From positions 81,136-145,135 of the forward strand of contig CAZPKG010000010.1 in NCBI GenBank assembly GCA_964587105.1: a DNA stretch of 64,000 bases. The letters are read 5' to 3'. How positions within the stretch are numbered: the stretch's first letter is position 1; the number at the start of each line of letters is the position of its first letter. Below, piece by piece: positions 52,109 through 61,322 of this stretch. The notes beneath the pieces were generated by a model. That model saw only the letters and a list, made by a program, of their open reading frames with translations. It ran no database searches and was not told where the DNA came from. Made by a program: the position numbers and the translations under genes. This DNA comes from JABWCQ01 sp964587105 (lineage in GTDB: Bacteria > Electryoneota > RPQS01).

Positions 52109-52678
52109 TTACATTTGCTCCGACGGCGTCTCTTCCGCCTCTTCAGGAGTCGGAAGTCCGGCCGGACCGGCAGTTTGGAAACCCGCCGTGCGCAAGAGCG
52201 AATCATCCCACGTCGTGTAACGGTCAATTGAAAAACGTGTCATCTTCGCAAGGTTGAATTCGTCCACCAAATCCACGAGCGTCGAATAACGAGCTTTCGG
52301 GTGAATACGAGCGACGACCGTCACACTGTCGCCGTAACGCTCATAACGGGATTGCAATGAATCCCTGACATTCTGCCACGTGACAGGACGGGGAGTGCCA
52401 TTGCCGATCTGTAACGCGACTGAATCCGTGTTGATCACGTAAAACGACATCAGCTTCTCTTCAAACACCTTGACTTCCGTTGGAGTATCTTCGTTCGGCG
52501 GCAGAACGAGGTCCATCGCCGTCGGCAAACGGAACACAGTCGTAACCATAAAGAAGATCAACAGAAGAAATGCGATGTCAACCATCGGAGTCATATCAAT
52601 GCGAATCGCGACACGCGGACGTTTCCATGCTTGTCCGCCGCCGGGTTTTTTCGATCCGCCAAGATCTACAGCGCCCAT
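52109..52678 (-). CDS. ExbD/TolR-family biopolymer transport protein (copy 2)
   Basis: A 189-residue protein with a single N-terminal membrane helix. RIDMTPMVDIAFLLLIFFMVTTVFR contains the proton-path Asp of ExbD/TolR, equivalent to Asp25 of E. coli ExbD. A periplasmic domain follows that is longer than the first copy and ends in an acidic/Pro-rich tail. Paired with an ExbB-type channel it should form the motor. The two copies may give a heteromeric stator. Confidence 0.93.
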   Translation of the reverse strand: MGAVDLGGSKKPGGGQAWKRPRVAIRIDMTPMVDIAFLLLIFFMVTTVFRLPTAMDLVLPPNEDTPTEVKVFEEKLMSFYVINTDSVALQIGNGTPRPVTWQNVRDSLQSRYERYGDSVTVVARIHPKARYSTLVDLVDEFNLAKMTRFSIDRYTTWDDSLLRTAGFQTAGPAGLPTPEEAEETPSEQM

Positions 52679-52689
52679 TGTTTACTCCT

Positions 52690-53166
52690 TTAGCTTTCTT
52701 CCACTTCCGTGACCATATTCACGAAGTAGAGTTCATTCTTCTGGAGCACGCGCATGATCTTTTCAATAGTACCATACTCCGCCTCTTTATCGGCTTTCAA
52801 CACGACCTTATTGATCTCGACACGGTCTCTTACGATCAGCTTGTCGATGATCTTACCGACCGAGTCGGGTTGAAATTCCACGCCGCGAGTCTGATGTCCT
52901 TGCAATTCCGCCAGTCCGGTTTGCACGTCTAAAGCGGCGTTGTCAAGCGTCATAAATACGCGGCTATCTTTGGGAACCGTGATTACGATAATCCCGGTTT
53001 CCGGAAGCTGGCTCGTCGAATGAGACATCGGAGTCTGCACTTCAACTTCCGCCGGCTTCTTGAACACCGTAGTTGACATGAAGAAAATCAGAAGGAGGAA
53101 CGCAATGTCCACCATCGGCGTCATGTCAATCGATACGGGTATTCTCCGTTTCTTTGGAGCAGCCAT
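52690..53166 (-). CDS. ExbD/TolR-family biopolymer transport protein (copy 1)
   Basis: A 158-residue protein. IPVSIDMTPMVDIAFLLLIFFMSTTVFKK has the membrane helix with its conserved Asp. The periplasmic domain has VLKADKEAEYGTIEKIMRVLQ, typical for ExbD. It starts 34 bases after the ExbB gene's stop. The spacing to the second copy is 11 bases, so the two are translated from one message. Confidence 0.93.
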   Translation of the reverse strand: MAAPKKRRIPVSIDMTPMVDIAFLLLIFFMSTTVFKKPAEVEVQTPMSHSTSQLPETGIIVITVPKDSRVFMTLDNAALDVQTGLAELQGHQTRGVEFQPDSVGKIIDKLIVRDRVEINKVVLKADKEAEYGTIEKIMRVLQKNELYFVNMVTEVEES

Positions 53167-53200
53167 AGTCAGTCCTCAGCTTTCTTGAATCCGGAACCGT

Positions 53201-53959
53201 TTAGGCTTCTTTGTCCTTTAGAATTTCGACCATCAAGTAGGCCGCTTCGTCAATCTCGTAGTTGAACTGGTCAACTTTGTTCACGAAGAAGTTATAAGCA
53301 ACGATACCGCAGATAGCGGCGAAAAGACCGAGCGCCGTGTTTACGAGCGCTTCGGAAATACCGCGCGCAAGCTCAGCGGCATTCGGCGCGCCTTGCGTGG
53401 ACATAGCGGCAAACGAACGAATCATACCAATCGTCGTTCCCAACAGACCGACCATCGTAGCAACCGATGCGATCGTCGAAAGCGCAATCAAGTTTCTCTC
53501 AAGGAAGGGAACTTCCAACAGACGGGCCTCATTAATTGCCCGTTGAGTTTCGGAAATCTTCTTTTCCATATGGACACTCTTGTCGCCCGCAACGCGAACC
53601 CACTGCTCAGCGCCTGCTTTCAAAACGGCGGCAGCGGAACCTCGCTGGTTGTCGGAAACCTTGATCGCGTGGTCAAACTTGCCTTCGCGAACGGCCTTCG
53701 TAAATTCGGAGAAGTAAACCGGAAGCGGTCGCGAGCCACGTGCTTTGCCCAATGTGATAACGCGTTCAACAATGAACGTCAACAACATAAGTGTAAGAGT
53801 GATCAGCAACGGCACAATCGGCCCCGCCAATGCGATCTGGTGAATCAACGGTGTTTCTTCAACGCCCTTATCCATGGCGGGAAGAATCCCGAAATAAAAT
53901 AGCAGTGATAACGTCAACGCCGCGGCGAGCGTGATAATCGTAAAAGTGCCTTGCTTCAT
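53201..53959 (-). CDS. MotA/TolQ/ExbB proton channel protein
   Basis: A 252-residue inner-membrane channel. The first helix, TIITLAAALTLSLLFYFGILP, is followed by a second at about 42-62 and the two pore helices at about 165-185 and 205-230 (IASVATMVGLLGTTIGMIRSF and ALVNTALGLFAAICGIVAYN), which hold the conserved Thr and Gly residues. It forms the pentamer that drives TonB together with two ExbD copies. It follows the TPR gene and leads the motor genes. Confidence 0.94.
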   Translation of the reverse strand: MKQGTFTIITLAAALTLSLLFYFGILPAMDKGVEETPLIHQIALAGPIVPLLITLTLMLLTFIVERVITLGKARGSRPLPVYFSEFTKAVREGKFDHAIKVSDNQRGSAAAVLKAGAEQWVRVAGDKSVHMEKKISETQRAINEARLLEVPFLERNLIALSTIASVATMVGLLGTTIGMIRSFAAMSTQGAPNAAELARGISEALVNTALGLFAAICGIVAYNFFVNKVDQFNYEIDEAAYLMVEILKDKEA

Positions 53960-54003
53960 AACAAAGTTCCTTTATCCAATCAGGTGGTTTGAGGATTGGA
54001 GGT

Positions 54004-55911
54004 TTATCTTCTCATTTGTTGCAAAATCTGACCAATCTGTTCACACTTCTCACAGCCTGTCGAATTACCTAAATTGCAGGCCTTGCAATAGGCGTCCTTG
54101 GCCTTCTGAACAGTCGGTTTGTCGTTCTCATTCGAAAAATAGTAGCTGTCCCCTAAAAATACCCAGAGGTCCGCGTTATTCGGACAGGCGCGAACGCCAT
54201 CAAGCAACGCGCTTATCGCCGCGCCGTAGCGGTCCCGCTTTAAGTCAATATAAGCGTTCAATTGATGCGCGTCGCAATTCCCCGGATCGCGCGCCAAGAC
54301 TCTGCGCACTGCATCGCGCGCCTGATCATACTGCTTGGTTTCGATATAACTGTTCACCAAAATCAAGCCATACTTGTCCAGCAGCGCCGTGTCGGCGGCA
54401 AGGACATTCAAGTACTCAGCGAGCTTGGCCTGGTCATTGATTCGTTGTAACAAGCTTACCTTACGGGTTACATCACTGGATGAACCGGGTGTCACTTCAA
54501 GCTGCTTGTCTGTATAAACCAAAGCCGAATCCAATTTCTCAAGTTTGTCAAAAGCACGCGCGATGCTTGCATAGACGTCTTGAGTCTTGGATATCTGCGG
54601 CGAAGTACCCACCGCATGAATCATCGTAGCGGCCGAAAGTTCGAGCAATTCATTTCGTAGCGGATGCTTACCGTCGAGCTTTGCGGCCGGATCGCGAAGC
54701 GACATTTCTGCAGAGCGATACCGCGCGGCCAGCGCAAGAACCTGAGCAGTGCGCTCAGCTTCTGTTAACTGCGGCGGTTCCGGAATTGCTGGAATTCCAT
54801 TCCCCGGATCAATTGGAGGCACTGGCGGTATCGGGACATGAACATTACGCGCCAGCGCGTCGTAGCCTTCCGCTTGCTTCTTGTACTCATCGGCAAGACG
54901 CGAACGCGACTCTTCTGAAATCGAATCTTGCTGTGACGTAAAGAATGTCGAACGTCCGACAAAATACTCAGCTTCTGCCAAAGAGACTTGGATATCGCTT
55001 CGATCAGGTCTAAGCGACAGCGCTTTTCGGAGCGGCGCCAACGCTGCTGAGTAGAAGTTCTTCTTTTCCGCTTTTGAAAGATCAACAAAGCTGCGGCCCA
55101 ACCAATAGTTGGCAAGGAAATTCTCCGGCTCCTTATCTACTGCCTTCTGAAACTCTGCCGAAGCTTCGGCATATCGCTTTGCGGCAAAACGCAGACGACC
55201 GCGCAGATAATCCACCTGCTTGTTGTCCGGATCACGTTCTTGAACTATCTTAAAGAGCTTGTCGGCCTCATCGTACTCTTTCAGAGTCAACAATGTTTGA
55301 CCGTATTCAAACGCGATGTCCGGATTACCTTCATCGAGGCTCCAGGCTTTCGCGTAGTTATCTTTTGCAAGCGAGGTCACATTCGCGTTACCGTAAATGC
55401 GCGCGAGCATAAGTGGGTAGAGCGGATTGTCGGGGTGCTTTGCCGTTGCGCTGGCTAAGATCGGAGTTGCCTCACCAATCTTGCCCTGCTTCCCCAGTAT
55501 CAGCGCCCGCGAAACTTTGATTTCGTCAATCTTGCCCTTCGGGTCCTTCTTCTCGGCAGCGGCAACGATTCGATCCGCATCAGCCAAACGATTCATCGCA
55601 ACATAAACAGTCGTCAAATCTACGACAGCGTCGGCCTGTTTATTATTCAGCGTCAGCGCCTGCTCGTAGAAACCAATCGCAGCCGTCGTATCCCCAAAGA
55701 ACAACTCCGCGCGTCCACGCAGGCGCCAGGCCTCGTCATTCTTAGGTTCGAGATTCGTGCCTTCCAGGGCAAGCGTCTGAACCTGCTCCCAATCTCCCGT
55801 TTTGGCCATTTCGCGGGCCTTATCGAGCGGCGGATTCACCGCAAAAGAAGAATGTGCGGCGAAAACAGAAGTTAGTACGACGGAAAGAAAATGTAGGTGT
55901 CGAAATCGCAT
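54004..55911 (-). CDS. Secreted tetratricopeptide-repeat protein
   Basis: A 635-residue periplasmic or outer-membrane protein with a signal peptide (MRFRHLHFLSVVLTSVFAAHSSFA). Ten or more TPR-like repeats lie between residues about 30-310 and 430-590. They are interrupted by a Pro-rich insert, IPPVPPIDPGNGIPAIPEPP, near 370. The C-terminal Cys-rich end (CKACNLGNSTGCEKCEQIG) may form a small metal or disulfide knot. In Bacteroidetes a TPR gene is commonly the partner of the ExbB-ExbD-TonB-PstS cluster, so a scaffold role in that complex is inferred. Confidence 0.85.
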   Translation of the reverse strand: MRFRHLHFLSVVLTSVFAAHSSFAVNPPLDKAREMAKTGDWEQVQTLALEGTNLEPKNDEAWRLRGRAELFFGDTTAAIGFYEQALTLNNKQADAVVDLTTVYVAMNRLADADRIVAAAEKKDPKGKIDEIKVSRALILGKQGKIGEATPILASATAKHPDNPLYPLMLARIYGNANVTSLAKDNYAKAWSLDEGNPDIAFEYGQTLLTLKEYDEADKLFKIVQERDPDNKQVDYLRGRLRFAAKRYAEASAEFQKAVDKEPENFLANYWLGRSFVDLSKAEKKNFYSAALAPLRKALSLRPDRSDIQVSLAEAEYFVGRSTFFTSQQDSISEESRSRLADEYKKQAEGYDALARNVHVPIPPVPPIDPGNGIPAIPEPPQLTEAERTAQVLALAARYRSAEMSLRDPAAKLDGKHPLRNELLELSAATMIHAVGTSPQISKTQDVYASIARAFDKLEKLDSALVYTDKQLEVTPGSSSDVTRKVSLLQRINDQAKLAEYLNVLAADTALLDKYGLILVNSYIETKQYDQARDAVRRVLARDPGNCDAHQLNAYIDLKRDRYGAAISALLDGVRACPNNADLWVFLGDSYYFSNENDKPTVQKAKDAYCKACNLGNSTGCEKCEQIGQILQQMRR

Positions 55912-55973
55912 ACTTATTGAACAAATGTCCCCAGAGGGCGGGGGCGAAAGGAAGCCTGAAGAATTAAGACCTC

Positions 55974-56002
55974 AATATACCCAACCGAAGCAAAAAGAGC
56001 AA
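55974..56002 (-). promoter_or_regulatory. Possible promoter of the Ton operon
   Basis: On the minus strand TTGCTC is followed after 17 bases by TATATT. The -10 box is near perfect, the -35 box is weak. It lies 63 bases upstream of the TPR gene start in the 182-base gap after ctpA, which contains no other feature I can support. Confidence 0.4.
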
Positions 56003-56093
56003 GTTAGGGTACTGTTAAGGCGGGGATTTCCTGAGACTTCGCGTTCGGCCCTTTCTCCGATGATCTTCTCAGATGGTGCTGTTTTCCAGCTAT

Positions 56094-57743
56094 TTAGTGT
56101 CGGTCAGACGGTCGAGGCTTGGCAGAGGACGAGGCCAGCGATTTTGCCTGATCAAACATCCCCATCGCCGCCTGCACTTGCTCATCATCTTCGATCCTAA
56201 TCAAGTTATAGATATCGCGGTTGTTAAATACCAACCCTGCGATTTCCCCCTTGAGCTGTGTCTTCGTAAAGACGATGTCCTGATCCCAACGGGCGTCATC
56301 TACTTCGATCTTCCTGTCGATGCAGAATTGCTTAAATTCCGCCAGCATCTCGTCGGTTATCTGAAATGACTTCGTGAAGTCCTGATACTCTTTGCTGATG
56401 TTCGGATGCTTGACGGTGTACTGTGACGCCCATTCAAAATACATTCTCTTACTAAAGAGCTGAGCCGTCAGCGTGTTGGTCTTACTGGGTACCACCGTGC
56501 TGTCCGGCGTAATACCGCCACCGCCAAATACTGTGCGACCACCATCGGTAGTGAATTTCTCCCGAGGCGTTGTGTCCTGCGCGGCAGTTTCCGGCGCATT
56601 AGGATCCTCGTCATCGCGGCCACCCATCACATACTCTGCAAACCCCTTATCATATGGACGCTGGATAAGACGTCCTGTCGGCGTATAGTACCGCGCCGTC
56701 GTTATGCGGACAACCGAACCGTCTGGCATTGGGTATGGAGTCTGCACCAAGCCCTTGCCAAAGCTCACTTGACCAACGACTAATCCGCGGTCATGATCCT
56801 GAATCGCGCCGGATACAATTTCAGACGCCGAGGCGCTGCCGTGGTTGATTAAAACAATTAGCGGCATATCGTACTTTGCGCCGATGCCGGTGGAACGAAA
56901 CTCGGAGTTAGATTTCGGTGTACGGCCCTTTGTATAAACAAGCAGCATATCCTTACGCGGCATGAACAAATCGGCTACGCGCCAAGCTTGATCGAGATAA
57001 CCGCCGGGGTTACCGCGCAAGTCCAGCATCAACCGCTTCATCCCGCTACTCTTCAAGCTATCGAGTGCCGTGACGACTTCGTCAGTTGTCGTCGCCGTGA
57101 ACTGGTTAATCCGAATGTAACCTGTTTCGTTATCCGGGAGCAGAAACGAAGCGCCAACAGAAAAGATTGGTATCTTGTCCCGGACGATCTCAAACTCCAA
57201 CGGTACCTCAATCGATGGCCGTTCAATCGTGACACGAACCGTGGTTCCTTTTTCACCGCGCAGCTTTCCAAATACTTCTTCGTTGGAAATTCCGTAGGCC
57301 GAGAGTCCATCAATATGTGTGATTCGATCACCGGCGCGAATCCCCAGTCGATCCGCAGGCGTACCGGGAATCGGGGAGATTACCGTCAGCCAATCGTTCT
57401 GAATTGTGAATTGAATTCCAATTCCCTCAAAGTCCCCTCGAAACTGTTCGGTGATTTTGGCCTGCTGGTCCGCCGGAATATACACTGAATGCGGGTCAAG
57501 CTCTTTCAGCATCCCTTCAATTGCGCCTTCAAGCAGTTTCGCTGCGTCTGGATCTTCAACATAGTTGTCCCGCACAGCGCGCAAAATATAATTCAGCTTG
57601 TTAAGCTGCATGTTGACATCGCCGGGATTCTCCGCGAGCAGCACGGGCCCCCACAGTAAACCTGCACCGGCAATAATGACACCCAGGACCGCCATCGCGT
57701 AGTAGTTTCTGGATCGCTTCAAACTAATTCTCCTGCTTGACAA
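56094..57743 (-). CDS. ctpA: S41-family C-terminal processing peptidase
   Basis: A 549-residue enzyme with an N-terminal membrane anchor at about 14-37. A PDZ domain spans about 100-190 (GIGIQFTIQNDWLTVISPIPGTPADR). The catalytic Ser305 in GSASASE and Lys330 in SFGKG are 25 residues apart, as Ser430 and Lys455 are in E. coli Prc. The C-terminal 150 residues are longer than usual and hold an acidic, Glu-rich stretch (AQDTTPREKFTTDGG). It cleaves C-terminal tails of exported proteins. It overlaps the GlmU-like gene by 20 bases. Confidence 0.93.
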   Translation of the reverse strand: MSSRRISLKRSRNYYAMAVLGVIIAGAGLLWGPVLLAENPGDVNMQLNKLNYILRAVRDNYVEDPDAAKLLEGAIEGMLKELDPHSVYIPADQQAKITEQFRGDFEGIGIQFTIQNDWLTVISPIPGTPADRLGIRAGDRITHIDGLSAYGISNEEVFGKLRGEKGTTVRVTIERPSIEVPLEFEIVRDKIPIFSVGASFLLPDNETGYIRINQFTATTTDEVVTALDSLKSSGMKRLMLDLRGNPGGYLDQAWRVADLFMPRKDMLLVYTKGRTPKSNSEFRSTGIGAKYDMPLIVLINHGSASASEIVSGAIQDHDRGLVVGQVSFGKGLVQTPYPMPDGSVVRITTARYYTPTGRLIQRPYDKGFAEYVMGGRDDEDPNAPETAAQDTTPREKFTTDGGRTVFGGGGITPDSTVVPSKTNTLTAQLFSKRMYFEWASQYTVKHPNISKEYQDFTKSFQITDEMLAEFKQFCIDRKIEVDDARWDQDIVFTKTQLKGEIAGLVFNNRDIYNLIRIEDDEQVQAAMGMFDQAKSLASSSAKPRPSDRH

Positions 57744-59016
57744 TAGATGAGTAGTGTTCTGTCAACAACTCGATCTCAGCTTGTGATAATTCGCGGCTCC
57801 GCCTGCTCACGGCAAGCTTGGCCGACTCGATTGTTCGGGCTAACGGTTCGACGTGAAAGCCGTCGTTGCCGCCCCAAGAAAAACTTCTGATAAATCGCGG
57901 TGGATATCCGCCGCCATATACGTTTGCTCCAACTCCGACGATGGTTCCGGTGTTAAACATTGTGTTGATTCCCGTCTTGGTGTGATCTCCACACAGCAAT
58001 CCAACAAATTGCTTACCGGTATCAACAAGCTTTTGCTTTACCTTGACCTTAACGTTGCCGTAATCGTTGCGCAAATTTGATACGGTCGTATCCGCACCGA
58101 GATTCACCCATTCCCCTAAATGACTATTCCCCAGAAAGCCCGCGTGCTGTTTGTTCGCATAACCCTGCATGATTGACGAACTGATCTCGCCGTTTATTCG
58201 GCACTGCGGACCAAATGTCGAGCCACCGTACAACACTGCCCCGGCCTTAACGCGGCCATTTTCTCCCATCGCCAACGGACCCCGAATAAAGCAGTGTGGC
58301 TCGATAGTCACATTGCGCCCCAACCATATTGGCCCTTCGGTTGTGTCAAGCACGACCGTCGGATAAATGTGCGTGTCCCTTCCAGCAAATACGGGCAGCT
58401 CTCCTACTATTTGGACACCTTGCATGGGCTGAAGTTTAGCTGAGCCAAGCAACTCCTCGCCCGAAAGATCAAACCCAAGTTTCAAAAGCCGCTCATTGGC
58501 CGGAACATAGTCCCAAACGTAGCTTGCGGCTAGGCCTCCAATTGCTTCGATTTGAGTCCCCCCGTTTACATGTTTAACGAGGGCTTCGGCAAGCTTGGTT
58601 CCAACTAAGCCCAATAAATCTGAAACTCTGCTTCCTGAGACCATTGCCCACAACACACCTCCCTCGCGGTCGAGAACTGCCTGCGGTAGGTTACCGGAAA
58701 TGCTCGGAAGGTGTAGCACCCGGCCATTTAGGAAAATCACGGGTTCGCCCGAATCCGCCCACGAATCATCAAAGTCCGCCATTTCACACGAGCGACTGAC
58801 CATGTTCTCCCGAGGTCTCAAACTGACACTATAGCCCGCCGAACGAAGAGTGCTTAGCCACTCCCTCAGCGACCCCAATCCCGCTCGAATCTCCCACGAC
58901 GGTCTGAGCACATTGAGGGGAAACAGCTGGTCAGCAGTTGCGGCATCTTCAAACACGACGATCCGCTTGGCTGTCAGCCACTGTGGTGCAATCAATTTGT
59001 GAACAACGTTAAGCAC
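57724..59016 (-). CDS. GlmU-like sugar nucleotidyltransferase/acetyltransferase (FCB type)
   Basis: A 430-residue protein. The N-terminal half begins IVVFEDAATADQLFPLNVLRPSWEIRAGLGSL, the 'RP.WE.R.G' mark of a divergent nucleotidyltransferase family found in Bacteroidetes and relatives. The C-terminal half is a left-handed beta-helix (GPIWLGRNVTIEPHCFIRGP, then GNSHLGEWVNLGADTTVSN), as in GlmU and other acyltransferases. It may supply UDP-GlcNAc. The classic GlmU Gly-rich loop is not seen at the N-terminus. No other glmU is in the window. Confidence 0.85.
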   Translation of the reverse strand: MLNVVHKLIAPQWLTAKRIVVFEDAATADQLFPLNVLRPSWEIRAGLGSLREWLSTLRSAGYSVSLRPRENMVSRSCEMADFDDSWADSGEPVIFLNGRVLHLPSISGNLPQAVLDREGGVLWAMVSGSRVSDLLGLVGTKLAEALVKHVNGGTQIEAIGGLAASYVWDYVPANERLLKLGFDLSGEELLGSAKLQPMQGVQIVGELPVFAGRDTHIYPTVVLDTTEGPIWLGRNVTIEPHCFIRGPLAMGENGRVKAGAVLYGGSTFGPQCRINGEISSSIMQGYANKQHAGFLGNSHLGEWVNLGADTTVSNLRNDYGNVKVKVKQKLVDTGKQFVGLLCGDHTKTGINTMFNTGTIVGVGANVYGGGYPPRFIRSFSWGGNDGFHVEPLARTIESAKLAVSRRSRELSQAEIELLTEHYSSIVKQEN

Positions 59017-60115
59017 GAACGAAGAACTTTCCCGGTAGTTGTTTGATGTAACCCTTGAGTTCCATCATCAGAAGTCTGCTCAGAACCTCCCCCGTCCCTT
59101 GCTCGGCCTTTTCGGCAAGAAGATCAATATGAATCTTGTCTGCCCCGGGGATAAGGTCCCACAGTTTCTTTTCCGGTTCGGCAAGATTTGGGGCAACTGC
59201 AGCCGAAACCGCTTCCGAAGCACGAGCATTGATCTTGACTAAATCAAGAATGTCCTGCGATTCGTCAACGAGCGCCGCGCCCTCTTTGATTAAGCCATGA
59301 CATCCCTTAGCTCTCCCTCCGACTACAAACCCCGGCACCGCTCCAACTTCTCGGCCATAAGAGACCGCGAGGCGAGCGGTTATTAGTGCGCCGGATTTTT
59401 CCGGAGCCTCAACAACAATAGTGGCTAAGGATAGCCCGGCAATGATGCGATTTCTTTGCGGAAATGTGAAGGCAGAAGGTTGAGTGCCCGGCGCATACTC
59501 AGAGACTAACGCTCCGCCAGTGGCAAGAATCTTCTCCGCCAGTGATTTGTGCGCATCCGGATAGATTATGTCAATTCCACATCCAAACACCGCTTCAGTC
59601 GGGATGTTTCGCTCAAGCGCCGCCTGATGCGCCGCCCCGTCGATTCCACTGGCCAAACCACTCACAATATGAATGCCCGCGCCGCTCATTGCATTTATTA
59701 ACTCTCTGCAAGCGCGCTTGCCGTAGTCGCTCGCTCGGCGGGTTCCGACAAATGCGACGCGGCGAGCGTCTGGAGGCAAGTTTCCTTTGACAAACAACAC
59801 TGCCGGAGCATCTTGCTCAAGTTCTTTGAGCAAGGGAGGATACTCTTCATCCCAATAGCTTATGACTTGCGCGCCACACTCAACTGACGCCTCATATTGG
59901 CGTTTGCCCACATCAGAGGTTGCAGTTGCTTTGTGAATGGCCTCGATTGCCTTCTCGCCGATGCGCGGTACCGACCGCAGCGCTCCATCTCCCGCCGTGA
60001 AAACCCGCGACGGCTGCCCAAACTCTTTGACAAGTCGAATCGCGCCCCATGCACCAATCCCCGGCACGGCGAGCAAGTTCAACAACGCAATCTTTTCAGA
60101 TTCTCCTAATCCCAC
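59009..60115 (-). CDS. dprA: DNA-processing protein DprA
   Basis: A 368-residue protein with an N-terminal HhH/SAM-like region (VPGIGAWGAIRLVKEFG). The Rossmann core holds GTRRASDYGKRA, SGLASGIDGAAHQAAL and FGCGIDIIYP, all diagnostic. The C-terminal winged-helix domain is also present. It binds incoming single strands and loads RecA in transformation. It overlaps obgE by 10 bases and the GlmU-like gene by 8. Confidence 0.96.
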   Translation of the reverse strand: MGLGESEKIALLNLLAVPGIGAWGAIRLVKEFGQPSRVFTAGDGALRSVPRIGEKAIEAIHKATATSDVGKRQYEASVECGAQVISYWDEEYPPLLKELEQDAPAVLFVKGNLPPDARRVAFVGTRRASDYGKRACRELINAMSGAGIHIVSGLASGIDGAAHQAALERNIPTEAVFGCGIDIIYPDAHKSLAEKILATGGALVSEYAPGTQPSAFTFPQRNRIIAGLSLATIVVEAPEKSGALITARLAVSYGREVGAVPGFVVGGRAKGCHGLIKEGAALVDESQDILDLVKINARASEAVSAAVAPNLAEPEKKLWDLIPGADKIHIDLLAEKAEQGTGEVLSRLLMMELKGYIKQLPGKFFVRA

Positions 60116-61152
60116 TCGTCGTCGAACTCCGTCTCTGCTAATTTTTCGCGGCTGTCAGGCAGCTCGTCCGGCTCGCGGAAGATATGCGGCACGGGTGCAC
60201 TCTCCAAAAGCTTCCAGAGTTTTTGAATCAACTCTTCAACGCCGTCATATGTCGCTGACGATATCGTCTGTTTCCACGGGCCTTTGGGTGGCTTTGTTCC
60301 TTCTTCAAGCAAATCCGTCTTTGAAAGCACGATCAGACTCGGACGCTTCAGCAAGTCAGGGTTCCAACGTTTGAGTTCCGCCTTCAAAACTTTCAAATCC
60401 GCTTTGATATCCGCGCTCGTACAATCGAGCAAGAACAACAATACTCGAGTACGCTCGACGTGGCGCAAGAATTCAAATCCTAAGCCCTTTCCTTCCGATG
60501 CCCCCTCAATCAAACCCGGCAAATCCGCCAGCACAAAACTTGAATACTCCGTCGGTCTGACAATTCCGAGATTCGGCGAGAGTGTCGTGAACGGGTACGC
60601 CGCGATCTTTGGGCGTGCCGCCGTTAATACTGAGAGCAATGTTGATTTGCCAGCATTGGGCAAGCCAACTAATCCCACGTCAGCCATCAATCGCAACTCG
60701 AGTAACAAATTCCGCTCTATGCCCGGCTTGCCAAGTGTGGCCTTGCGCGGGGCTTGATTGCGGGCCGTCACAAAATTGTAGTTCCCCTTGCCACCTTTTC
60801 CCCCTTCCGCAATGCATATCCGCATCGCAGGTTCTGCCAAATCCGTATATAGCCCGTCTTCAGTATAAACTTGTGTACCGACAGGCAATCGAATCTCAAT
60901 ATCCTTGCCGCCATGGCCCGTACATTTCTTTCGCCCACCCATCTCGCCATGTTCGGCGAAAAACTCAATTTGATGCCGCAAATCCATGAGCGTGTGAAGC
61001 TGCGGATCGGCAATCAAATAGACCGAGCCGCCGTCGCCGCCGTCGCCACCATCCGGTCCACCCAATGGACGATAGGCCTCACGTAGAAACGACACTCGGC
61101 CATCTCCACCATTTCCGGCTTTTACAAATATTTTGGCCCGATCAACAAACAT
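60106..61152 (-). CDS. obgE: GTPase ObgE/CgtA
   Basis: A 348-residue large-subunit assembly GTPase. The N-terminal Obg domain (1-155) is Gly-rich: KAGNGGDGRVSFLREAYRP and PDGGDGGDGGSVYL. The G domain has GLPNAGKSTL (about 162), DLPGLIEGASEGKGLG and SKTDLL, and no long C-terminal OCT domain. It is first in the obgE-dprA-glmU-like-ctpA run. Confidence 0.97.
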   Translation of the reverse strand: MFVDRAKIFVKAGNGGDGRVSFLREAYRPLGGPDGGDGGDGGSVYLIADPQLHTLMDLRHQIEFFAEHGEMGGRKKCTGHGGKDIEIRLPVGTQVYTEDGLYTDLAEPAMRICIAEGGKGGKGNYNFVTARNQAPRKATLGKPGIERNLLLELRLMADVGLVGLPNAGKSTLLSVLTAARPKIAAYPFTTLSPNLGIVRPTEYSSFVLADLPGLIEGASEGKGLGFEFLRHVERTRVLLFLLDCTSADIKADLKVLKAELKRWNPDLLKRPSLIVLSKTDLLEEGTKPPKGPWKQTISSATYDGVEELIQKLWKLLESAPVPHIFREPDELPDSREKLAETEFDDEWD

Positions 61153-61247
61153 AGAAACTTTCTAAACATTTGAATCAAGAAAGACACATTCGCAATGATA
61201 TCTTGTCTTGAGTTTTTCAGTAATATTTCGCTCTTCATCTAAAGCAG

Positions 61248-61283
61248 TGGGGCCGGGTGCGCTTTGGTTCACACCCGGCCCCA
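61248..61283 (-). terminator. Long GC-rich hairpin after the secreted-protein gene
   Basis: TGGGGCCGGGTG pairs perfectly with CACCCGGCCCCA around a 12-base loop, 40 bases past the stop of the minus-strand gene at 61323. No U-tract follows on either strand, so it is either a U-tract-independent terminator or an mRNA-stabilising stem. Confidence 0.5.
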
Positions 61284-61322
61284 TCAAGGCTCAATCAGTA
61301 TCTCTACTGCGACGCAGTAAGA

